NCBI RefSeq assembly: GCF_001632365.1
Contig: NW_024468522.1
Coordinates: forward strand, 125,124-189,123
Reading direction: 5' to 3'
Source of the DNA: Laetiporus sulphureus 93-53
Lineage: Eukaryota > Basidiomycota > Agaricomycetes > Polyporales > Laetiporaceae
Length of the DNA: 64,000 bases
Under the pieces are notes generated by a model. That model searched no databases and had not been told where the DNA came from. It was given only the letters and a program-made list of their open reading frames with translations. The position numbers and the translations under genes are program-made. Numbering within the stretch: position 1 is the first letter of the stretch; every line of letters begins with the position of its first letter. Positions 25,158 through 34,577 of the stretch are shown in pieces.

Positions 25158-25978
25158 ATGGTCCTCGTCCTCGCTATCGGCGACCTGCACATCCCACACA
25201 GAGTCCATGACCTCCCTAACAAATTCAAGAAGCTCTTAGTTCCCGGAAAGATCCAGCAGATTCTCTGCACGGGGAACGTGTGTGATCGGGAGACGTATGA
25301 GTATTTGAGGACGGTCGCGCCGGACGTTTTGGTCGTTCGTGGAGATTATGATGAGGCGAGTCTGACTTATGGGCGAACGTGGTGTGCTTGCTGATGCGTA
25401 TGTGTTGGCAGAGCTCGTTTCCGCTGTCAGTGTCTGTGACGCACTCGCCCATCCGCATCGGCGTCGTTCACGGGCACCAGTGTGTACCCATCGGCGATCT
25501 CGACTCTCTCAGTGCGATTGCGAGACAGCTCGATGTTGATGTGTTGGTGTCAGGGCATACGCATACGTGAGTCATGCTCCTCGAGCAAGCAATTCCTGGT
25601 CGGCTCATGTTCCTCGCACGCTGCCAGCTTCCAAGCCGTCGAGTATGACGGCCGCTTCTTTGTCAACCCGGGCTCAGCGACGGGCGCATGGACGGGTGCC
25701 GTCCACGGGTACGTACCAGCATACCCGCTATATCCAGCACACCTCATCTCACCGGGTCCATCTTGCTCTGCCAATCCAGCGACCCAGTTCCCTCCTTCGC
25801 GCTCATGGACATCCAGGGCCCCGTCGTCGTCACGTACGTGTACCAGCTGATCGAGGGCGAGGTGCGGGTGGAGAAGATCGAGTACAGGAAGGACATCGAG
25901 ACGGTGAAGGAGGTGCCAAAGAGCAATGTCTTGCCGCAGAGTATACCCATCCCTGCGCCCGCGCAGAGCGTGTGGTGA
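25158..25978 (+). CDS. VPS29: Retromer subunit Vps29
   Basis: Metallophosphoesterase-fold scaffold of retromer, which recycles cargo from endosome to Golgi by binding the Vps35 C-terminus. Exons 25158-25355, 25412-25566, 25628-25708, 25780-25978 give 210 aa. Motifs seen: [27 protein letters not shown] (GNV where active phosphatases have GNH), [46 protein letters not shown] and [20 protein letters not shown]. Intron 1 begins with GC (gcgagt) and ends with AG; only this border joins DYDE to SSFPLSV in frame, and a CTGAT branch-point candidate is present. The ATG at 25158 has a good context (gcaaccATGG). The C-terminal tail of about 25 residues after the conserved IEYRKD is extra relative to animal Vps29. 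Confidence 0.95.
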
Positions 25979-26816
25979 TCCTTCTGGTGTATTGTACTGT
26001 TGCTACGGTATTGTGAGTTGGAGTCTAGTCGTGTCTATAACGCTCATCCTTGCCTTTGTCATTCAGCTCGTCGTATGTGTATTCTATAGCCCTTATTTGA
26101 CGCAGGATGTGAGCGTGCTCCATAGAACTTGTTCGATTGCGCACAGTCTGTCTGTTCCTGCTCGGTAGGTTGCACAGATATACTCCCTGGCGTACGTAAT
26201 TTGACGAGGGGTAGGCAAGGTGATTCGCCATGTGAGGTTTGTTCGATATATCGCTTGTGAGTGCACTGTTCTAATTGTGGCTCTCGCGCTCACGCTTCGT
26301 CGTCCAGCTTTGAAATGTGGTATTCTTGGCAGGTTATTCTGTGTGCTGGTACGTAAGCGGTCTGCGTTCGCCAGCGTTCTAAATACGCTGTCAAACCCTG
26401 TCAACCGTGCAAGCAATGGTAACACTGGTATGGCTTTGTCTTCTACATATGAGGTAACTTCGAAGTCCTGTCCAACGGCATTATTTTTACTTGTCCTGCC
26501 TCTGTGAAAGCGGCGACAGCAAGCTCTTCCATCTGGTTCTTAGTCTCCAGCGAGATATGGAGGGCCTTTTTCCAGTTTCAACTCTACTATCCTGGGACTG
26601 AAGCTGTCATCCGGATCCTTCGAAGAGTACGCGCGCAACAGGCGATGCAATAACCTTGAAGCTTGAAAGCATAAACTTTGAACGTGTCATTATCCTTCAG
26701 GTAGCACTGGTTCGTCTCTAGTACTAAATGACCGTGCTCTATCTATGCGGGTCTGTGACCAAGTTCAAATATACAACGTCCGTGTTTCCTCCCTCGAATA
26801 ATATACACAGCAAAGG
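25979..26816. other. Convergent 3' region
   Basis: Lies between the 3' ends of VPS29 and the Yippee gene. AT-richer, with several possible polyadenylation-like AATAA contexts on both strands. No gene seen. Confidence 0.45.
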
Positions 26817-27495
26817 CTACGCTTGCATGGATGCAGTCCGATCTCGGAGGGGCAGTGCTGGCGAATGATCGCGCGGTCCGGCAGGACGCTGAGCGGGCAG
26901 CGGTCGCGGGTCCGTCGCCGTCCGTCGATGGAGCATGCTCGCGCGCACCAGAGACTCCCTCGCGTCCTTCCAGCGCTGTGTCCCTGTCGGCTCTGATGCC
27001 TCCTCTAGTAGGGCCAGCTCGAGGAGGAACTTGCCCTCCTTCCAGGTCTCTGTGCGCTCGTGTGCGCGCACGATCTTCCAGCCGAGGTAGGATGCGCACG
27101 CGGTGCATTTGAACTCTTGGACGGTGTGTGCGCCGGTGTCCATGAGGAGCAGGCTCGGCTTGCTGAGGGTGATGTTCGTGCTGCGAACGGGTATCAGCAG
27201 GCGAATGAGAGCAAGAGTGAAGCGAGTTACGCGTCGGTAAACAGGGCTGCTTTTCCAGAGTAGCCTCGGAATCCCTGCTGCGTTCGGAAACATGTCAGCC
27301 TTGAAGTGAGGACGGATAGGAAGGCCACACTACCTTGCAGAGGAGGTGCCTCTCGGAGGCGACAACGGCACGACATGTCCTGCAAGTCAATGCGACGAAC
27401 GAGCGACTCTCTTCGTGCGAAGACAGCTTGTACATGCTACTGCGGGTGCGGAGGATGGGGACAGAGGAGAAACGGGAGGCGGAGATGGCGGTCAT
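26817..27495 (-). CDS. Yippee-family zinc-binding protein
   Basis: Yippee/Mis18-type zinc fold. In fungi (e.g. yeast Moh1) members are linked to GID ubiquitin ligase function or stress, but the role of this one cannot be fixed from sequence. Exons 27495-27334, 27274-27231, 27180-26817 give 189 aa. The first Cys pair is in LTCRTCRAVVASERHLLCKG, then GFRGYSGKAALFTDATNITL. The second pair is in TGAHTVQEFKCTACASYLGW, then KIVRAHERTETWKEGKFLLE. These are the diagnostic Yippee segments in the right order and spacing. The last about 60 residues are basic and low-complexity, beyond the normal family end, and may be disordered. Intron 1 splits the domain right after the first zinc half-site. Shares its promoter with DAL1. 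Confidence 0.92.
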
Positions 27496-27918
27496 GGTCG
27501 CTGCTCTTGCGCATCGACCGACGGAAAGATGGAGGAGGGGGGTGGCCGCAGCGCAGGGCGGAGCCCAGCTTATATGTTAGGAGCATTTCAAACGGGTATC
27601 AGATGGGTCGCATGGACGGGAAAGGGGATCGCCATGATGGGCACGGAGCACAGCCTGTGAGCGAGGAGCAGCCTGAGCGGAGACGAGATGCCACAGTGCG
27701 CAGGAGTCTTCGTGCGAGGCGCGTGCGAAGGGAAGTCGACCACCGTGAAATGAAAATTATTATGGAAGATGGGCTGCATGGAAGGTGGCTGGTGGATGCT
27801 AGCCGACGTGCGCACAGCCCTCGACGCCCCCATCATCGTCTGCGACGTGTTCGAGTGCAACGACGTCGCTTGCCGCAAATGGGCCACCGTGTCAGACGCT
27901 CAGTCTCTCTCTCCCACC
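27496..27918. promoter_or_regulatory. Shared promoter of the Yippee gene and DAL1
   Basis: Divergent arrangement with 423 bp between start codons. An in-frame upstream ATG for DAL1 (27769) exists, but the resulting 50-residue extension has no counterpart in allantoinases, so I treat this segment as promoter and leader. Confidence 0.55.
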
Positions 27919-29875
27919 ATGGTCTCGCGCCGCATCTTTCGCGGAAACAGAGTCCTCCTCGACAACAGGCTCCAGCCCGCCACCATCGCCGTCGACCTCA
28001 CCACAGGCAGGATCACCCATGTCCACCGCGGCGCACAGGACAGGCAGGCCTTTGCCGACGTCGAGGACGCCAACTGGATAGACGCAGGCGACAGAGTCAT
28101 CCTCCCGGGCCTCGTCGAGTGCGTCTACTCGGCTGTGATTTGCGAGTTCCTGGCTCACTTCATGCAGTGCCCACGTCCATCTGAACGAGCCCGGCCGCAC
28201 GGACTGGGAGGGCTTCTGGACGGGCACGCGCGCCGCCGCGTCTGGGGGCGTCACCACCGTTGTGGACATGCCGCTCAACTCCATCCCGCCAACGACTACC
28301 GTCGCGAACCTGGAGGAGAAGCGCAACGCTGCGCGCGGGCAGTGCTGGACGGACGTTGCCTTTTGGGGTGGAGTCATCCCTGGGAATCAGGTAATTGCCC
28401 CGTTCGTTCACCTCAGTTTGCGCAAATGTCTCAAGCGACCCGCGATTGCTGCGTGGTCACGGCTGGAGAACTGGTATCGAGGTACCGTTCATCTTGATCA
28501 GGGAGAACGCTCGAGCGTGAACTTGATGTGGTTTAATGTCGAGAGAAGGATGCGCTCAGACTCTGTCTTCCCATGTCTGGGAAGCAACAGCTCCTTTAAC
28601 AGGCTTATCGCTACGCTTTCATCATATCAAGGTCACGTCTGACCTTGTCAAGGACTGGAAGTCTATTGCTCCAACTACGAACAGCCCAGTGCATCAAACG
28701 TTGACCGTTACATCATTGTCGTGTATGCCACAAGTCACTGACAGAAACAGCATGACAGTCGCATCTCAAGCCGTTGATTGACGCGGGCGTAAGGGGCTTC
28801 AAGTGTTTCCTCATCGAGAGCGGCGTCGAGGTCCGTCAGGGTTTTCTACATCGTCGAACCCTCTAACTTCGTCCTGAAGGAGTTTCCATGCGTCACCGAG
28901 AACGATTTGCAATCTGCCATGGAAGAACTGAAGGTACTCCGTCTTTTCACAATCTCTTTCATCACACCCTCATCAGCATCATGAACAGAACACGTCCACC
29001 GTGCTCTGCTTCCACGCCGAGCTGGACAGATCCGTGCACACTTCCGGGTCGCCAGAGCCTGCCGATCCCACCCTCTACAGCACCTTTCTCGAGTCACGGC
29101 CGCAACAACTCGAAATCGACGCCATCTCGCTCATCACCACCCTCCACCGCAAATACCCCGCGCTCCGGCTGCACATCGTGCATCTCTCCGCCGCGCTCGC
29201 GCTGCCGCTCATCCGCGCGGCCAAGACGTCCGGGCTCCCGCTCACCGTCGAGACATGCTTCCACTACCTCTCGCTCTCGGCGGCGCAGATCCCGCGGGGG
29301 CGTCCGGAATTCAAGTGCTGCCCGCCGATCCGCGAGGAGGGCAACCGCGAGGAGCTGTGGGAGGCGCTCGCGGACGGGACGATCGATTGCGTGGTGAGCG
29401 ATCACAGCCCGTGCGTCGCGTCGCTGAAGAGGATGGACGAGGGTGACTTTATGGGCGCGTGGGGAGGGATCAGTACGCTTGGGCTGGGGCTGAGCTTGTT
29501 GTGGACGGAGGGGAGTAGGCGTGGGCTTGAGATTGAGAGGGTTGCGGAGTGGGTGTGTGCCAAGACCGCGAGGCATGCGGGGCTTGAGCATCGCAAGGGG
29601 CACTTGAAGGTCGGATACGACGCGGACTTGATTATTTGGGACCCGAAAGTGGAGTTTGAGGTGCGTGCGCGAGGTGAGAGCGTTGGCGGGTTTAGTTGAT
29701 GCGGCGTGGTATGTAGGTGACGAAGGAGCTGCTGAACTTCAAGAACAAGATGACGCCGTACGAGGGCTTGACCCTGCGCGGGCGTGTCGAGAAAACCTAC
29801 CTCGGGGGAACGCTCATATACGACCATTTTGCCGGAGGGTTCGAGGGGTTGATACCAAGCGGGAAGCTGCTGTGA
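27919..29875 (+). CDS. DAL1: Allantoinase
   Basis: Hydrolyses allantoin to allantoate in purine-nitrogen recovery; amidohydrolase superfamily with a binuclear metal site. Six exons (27919-28118, 28168-28390, 28759-28830, 28880-28933, 28989-29660, 29717-29875) give 459 aa, the usual length. Metal-site motifs: [17 protein letters not shown] (HxH), [16 protein letters not shown] (the lysine normally carboxylated), LCFHAEL (His), LHIVHLSAA (His) and CVVSDHSPC (Asp). The end has [20 protein letters not shown], typical of the family. Intron 2 is 368 nt, far longer than the others. The start at 27919 has a strong context (cccaccATGG). Confidence 0.95.
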
Positions 29876-30868
29876 CATACACCGCGGTCATATCAAAGAT
29901 GTTCTCAATCTGAACGCTCGCGGAATCTTAGTAAGGTCGAACATATAGCTGTTGTCAATTTTATGTCTTGAATATGGTCTTGTCTCCACTGACACTCGTC
30001 CTTTGCCGCACCCGACGTCATCAGCTTCCCCGACCAGTCTTCTTTTGTGTGTGGTCATTTTCTTTTCTATCGTGGCGCCTCACCTTTTCGTGGCGTCTGT
30101 GCTTATCGTTCTCCTCTGATCCATCGTGATAGGCATTCTGCTCAGTTTGATGATGGCAACGGGCGAAGCATCGACGTCTTGAATCACCTCCTGTACGGTC
30201 GTCTATCCTCGTACGACCGTCCGGTTGGCGATTCGCGACTCTACTTTTCTTCCGTTGCTCTTTTTCGAGGTGGACCTGGCATCAGCTGGTCTTTGTTTGA
30301 CTCGTGATCAGCACGGAATTTCGGGAGCTGTGTGCGAACGTGCAAGCATTGGACCCTGCGGCTTCTGTTTGAGAACGGAGTGTCGGCGAGAGCGGGCTAA
30401 TCAGGCTTATCACTTACAGAACGATATCTTTAACCGACCCAGGTAATTTTCATGTCGACGGACCAAGCGCACAGGCCGGTGGCATTCGTGCAGCCACTTC
30501 CAAACACCACACTGAAGAGCAGGCATTCCATCCCCTTTGATCATGGTTTGCTTTCCAGCGTGTATGACTGAGCAATGACAAACGGTTCTATCGTATCTCC
30601 TAGAACGACCGAGGGAAGTGCCCCCTCTTTTTCTATCGAGCTCCAGGAAGCAGCTAGATACTGACCATGGGATCAAATCACATGGCGCAGTTCACCTCTC
30701 CCCAGGCTATGATACAAATCGCTCTGACTAGCGTCGCCCGTTTTCACCGAACACACGTAAGCACGCCGAAACTTTATAATACTGTACGAGCTCAGCAGCG
30801 GGGTGGCCCACTGAAGTCCTGATAACTCACCTCAAGGTGGGAAGCCGGAAGTTGCACGTGCCTTTACG
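29876..30868. other. Intergenic upstream of the flavin monooxygenase
   Basis: DAL1 terminator and the monooxygenase promoter (a TATAATA-like tract near 30775). No gene seen on either strand. Confidence 0.45.
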
Positions 30869-33650
30869 ATGTCCAACGGTTTGAAGAACGAGCCCGCGAC
30901 GAATGGGCTGCTCAATGGCGTCGACGACAGTTTTCAGCTTGGCGACTTTGCCATCGACGAGTACAGGCCGATCAAGGTGGTCGTCATAGGCGCAGGATAC
31001 AGCGGCATCATTGCGGGAATCAGGTATGCACATGAATCTCTACGCAATTGATGAGACTGTGATGATCTTATGTTCATACACACGCTATCAGGTTTCCGCA
31101 GAGGATACCCAATGTTGAGCTGACGATATACGAGAAGAATGCAGGCATTGGTGGGACGTGGTACACCAATAAGTATCCGTGAGTGATGCTGCAACTCGGA
31201 TGCCAGACACCTTTCACGAGGCTTTCTCACTGCAGTGGTGTAGCATGCGACACGCCATCTCACTCCGTATGTCTCGCTGAATCCATCATGAGTCTCAGCG
31301 GTTCATTTCACTTGTTATCAGTACCAGCTCACGTTTGAGCCCAAGGTCAGTCCGCTCACCGCTGGCTGTTTTTGTGTCCAGATTCAAGCCTGCGGCGTTG
31401 ATGGTACTCACTGTTGATGTCTCCCCAGACCGACTGGTCCAGCTTTTATCCGCCCGGCCCGGAGATTTTGTCCTACCTCGAGTCCGTCGTTGATAAGTAC
31501 AAGCTCATGCGCTACATCAAGCTGCAACACCGCGTCGTGGAAGCTCGGTACGATGAGCCAACGGGTAAATGGCACCTGCGCGTGAGGCGCCCGCGATCTG
31601 TGTCACCTTCCTCTACTGCCCCCGCTGCTTCTGATACATCAAGTGGCGCTGACAACCAGGCCAATCCGGCCGAGGAATACGAAGAGTTTACGCATTCCGC
31701 TGATTTCCTCCTCACGGGCATTGGCGTTCTCAGCCGGTGGGACTGGCCTGATATCGATGGCCTGCACACTTTTGAAGGCAAGCTCCTGCACAGCGCCGAC
31801 TTTGACGTCGGCAATCGAACGTGGCAGGAGGCAACCGAGGAGTGGAAATGGAAGGACAAGAAGGTTGGCGTGATTGGCGTGGTGAGCGATATTCGCGTCT
31901 TGCGTGAATAATCGCAATCTGGCATGAGTGCTGACAACTGTTGTGGTGCGGATTTTGTGACTGCTCTTGGTTAGGGCTCGAGCGCGATCCAAATCGTTGC
32001 CGCGTTGCAGCCGCGCGTCGGTAAGCTGGTTCAGTTCGTGCGCGGCAAGACTTGGATATCCCCACCGTTTGCGAGTGCACAATACGCGGAACTGGTCAAT
32101 CGTGATCAGAGCGTTGAAAACTGTAGGTTGCCATGTACTAGACCTATCTAATATTGCTCTGACATTGAGATAGACACGTTCACGGAGGAGGCTAAGGAGT
32201 CGTTCAAGGACCAGGTATTCTACAAGCACTTCCGGCACGAGTTGGAATCGTTAATCCACGTATGTCCTCATCAGTGCAACTAATATATGTGCTGAGAGTT
32301 GATCACGCTTTGTCTGCTCAGTCTTACCATGGTCTCACCCTGCGGGACAGCGTACAGCAAGCGGCGGGACGCGAGGCATTCACGGAGCACATGCGTAAAA
32401 AGCTCTCGATAAAGCCGTGGATTATGGATCACCGTACGTGACCTGATGTCCCTGTTGTTTCTGTTGTGCATGTGATGGCTTACAAACTGTACGCAGTGCT
32501 TCCTGACTGGAGCGTCGCATGCAGACGGTTGACGCCGGCGCCTGGATACCTGGAAGCACTGTGTGAGGAGAATGTAAGCTGCGTGTTTGTTTTATCCAAT
32601 ATCTCGGATGCGAGTGAAGCTATCTGATGTAGGTAGACTTTGTACCCAAAGAGATTCGGCGGGTCACTCCGCGAGGCATCGAGACAGTCGATGGGCAGCA
32701 TACTGATCTCGACGCTGTCATTTGCGCCACTGGTCTGTCCGTCTGTCCATCCACCTTACCTCCGTTAACGTCTCTTCATTCCACACTGAAGGCTTTGATG
32801 TCTCCTTCCAACTCGACTTCCCCATCATTGGCCGCGACGGGGTGTCCGTTCAAGAGAAATGGACCCCGCATCCCTCGACGTACCTTTCGCTGTGCACGGA
32901 TGGCTTCCCGAACTGGTTCATGTCGATCGGTCCGAATGGAGCATTAGGCGTAGGCTCGTTGCTTATTATGATAGAGCGCCAGATCGAGTATGCGGTCATG
33001 GCTGCAAAGAAGATGCAGCGCGAGAGGCTAAAGAGCATCGAGGTCAAGAGTGAAGCGGTGAGAGATTTCGATGAATATTTGGAGGTAAATGAGTTCTTTC
33101 TTTCACAATGTCATGAATGGTTGATTGAACATGTTACTGTATGAAGCATTTCTTTCCGAAGGCGAGTGCTACCTAACAAGGCTATTCAACAACGGATGCA
33201 TCTAAATCCTTGTGGCGTGCAGACTGTTTTCAGCGATAACTGCAGGTCGTGGTATAAAATGGGCAAGGTAGATGGAAGGAATGTCGCCATCTGGCCTGGT
33301 GAGTGGAGTCCCATCTTTTGCCCATTGCCCGTGACAACCGTTTTAGGATCATCCTTGCACTCCGTACGTGCTCTCGAGCATCCGCGCTGGGAAGACTACA
33401 AGTATGAATATACCGATGGCGTGCGCAATCGGATGTACTGGCTTGGAGACGGGCAGACGTACAACGAGAAGACGATGACGGGGGATCGTGAGTGGTCGTT
33501 CTCGAATCGGCCGAAAATGCAGAGCTGATTCGTATGTGTTAGGAGCATGGTATTTGAATGACGATGAGGTGGACATCCCTCCCGGTGAGTCTTACAGTGA
33601 AAACCTGCTAGATTCATTGCCGAAACCTCCCCTCAGTACCAGCAGATTAG
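30869..33650 (+). CDS. Flavin monooxygenase, Baeyer-Villiger-like
   Basis: FAD- and NADPH-dependent oxygenase, probably acting on a small hydrophobic or carbonyl substrate. Sixteen exons: 30869-31023, 31092-31178, 31236-31266, 31322-31345, 31429-31881, 31975-32122, 32174-32259, 32322-32433, 32497-32573, 32633-32732, 32792-33084, 33147-33161, 33223-33298, 33347-33487, 33543-33584, 33637-33650; 617 aa. The FAD Rossmann motif is KVVVIGAGYSGIIAGIRF (residues about 36-53). Then come GIGGTWYTNKYPGVACD, the fingerprint FEGKLLHSADFD and the NADPH motif VGVIGVGSSAIQIVA; the C-terminal third has VFSDNCRSWYKMGK. The fingerprint FxGxxxHxxxW has Phe instead of Trp. Exon 12 is only 15 nt and intron 12 begins GC (gcgagt). 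If the last intron were retained, the reading frame would run on to 33724; I prefer the spliced end PPVPAD. All exon phases sum to an intact frame. Confidence 0.9.
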
Positions 33651-33795
33651 TGTCTCAGGGCACTGTGGATTACAATGCAATGGTGTCATTTTATGAAGTT
33701 TTTGTATCGGAAACTGAGGGATAGGGCCACATATACTCGCTCCTCTCACAGCTTGTGCGATAAAATTCTAAGCGCCGCGGTGCTGCACATTACAG

Positions 33796-34577
33796 GGCTC
33801 GAGTGCCACTGAGATCGTGCCCGCTTTACAGCCGCGCGTGCGCAAGATTTATGATTTGTGCGCGGCAAGATGTGGATCTCTCACACCCTTTTCGAGCGCA
33901 AAGCTCGCGGAGCTGATGAAGCACGATCCAGACGCGGAGAATTGTGCGTAGTGATCGGTTGATCTCTCAAGATCTCGAGTTGCATGACGCGACACTGACT
34001 TTGAGATGTTTGGCTCGTGTGCAGACACATCAAGTGAGGCGGACAAGAAAGCCCTCAAGGATTCACGGTATTAATGAAAGGATCTGACATGAGCTCGAGT
34101 CAGACCTGAATATTAGGTTTGTTCGTCTTCTCGTGTTGGGTTTGTTGACTGTTCATGACTGTGCATGTTAGCACTCTGCGGAATGCTGTGCAGCAGCTTG
34201 CTGGCCGCGATGCGTTCACCGCGCGTATGCGGAAGAAGCTCACGAAAAAGCCGTGGATCATGGGTGAACACCGCAACGTCGCGCTGTGGCCTGATCATCA
34301 AAATATGGTCTTGTCACACGCTAAACGAACATGGATACGTCATGTCTACACGCTGTATGCGCCCTCGAGCATCCGCGCAGGGAAGACCTCGATTACGAGC
34401 TTGCGGATGGCGTGAGCAATCGTATGTACTGGCTGGCTGACGGGCAGACCTACAACGAGAAGATGATGACGGGCGATCGTGAGTGGCCGTCACTGAATCG
34501 TCGACGTGTGCACAGTTCATTCGTATGTGCTAGAAGCTTAGTATTTATGACGAGGAGCGTGTACATATTCCTCCGAG
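33796..34577 (+). pseudogene. Truncated tandem copy of the flavin monooxygenase
   Basis: Matches the upstream gene exon by exon, but incompletely: exon 6 (GSSATEIVPALQPRVRK), a disrupted exon 7 (EADKKALKD then a stop, with HELESD in a shifted frame), exon 8 (LRNAVQQLAGRDAFTARMRK), exon 13 (RNVALWP), exon 14 (REDLDYELADGVSNRMYWLA, DGQTYNEKMMTGDR) and a trace of exon 15. Exons 1-5 and 9-12 are absent. The exon 8 homologue passes directly into the exon 13 homologue at WIMG. Introns between the retained exons are partly kept, so this arose by DNA duplication and deletion, not by retroposition. Confidence 0.9.

Noticed and set aside
27306..28184. Arg-rich 292-codon plus-strand frame over the Yippee/DAL1 promoter
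   Set aside because: It overlaps the first exons of both genes in the wrong frame and has no domain.
30869..34577. A biosynthetic gene cluster around the flavin monooxygenase
   Set aside because: Neighbours are DAL1, a kinase and a pseudogene copy; no backbone enzyme (polyketide, peptide or terpene synthase) is present.
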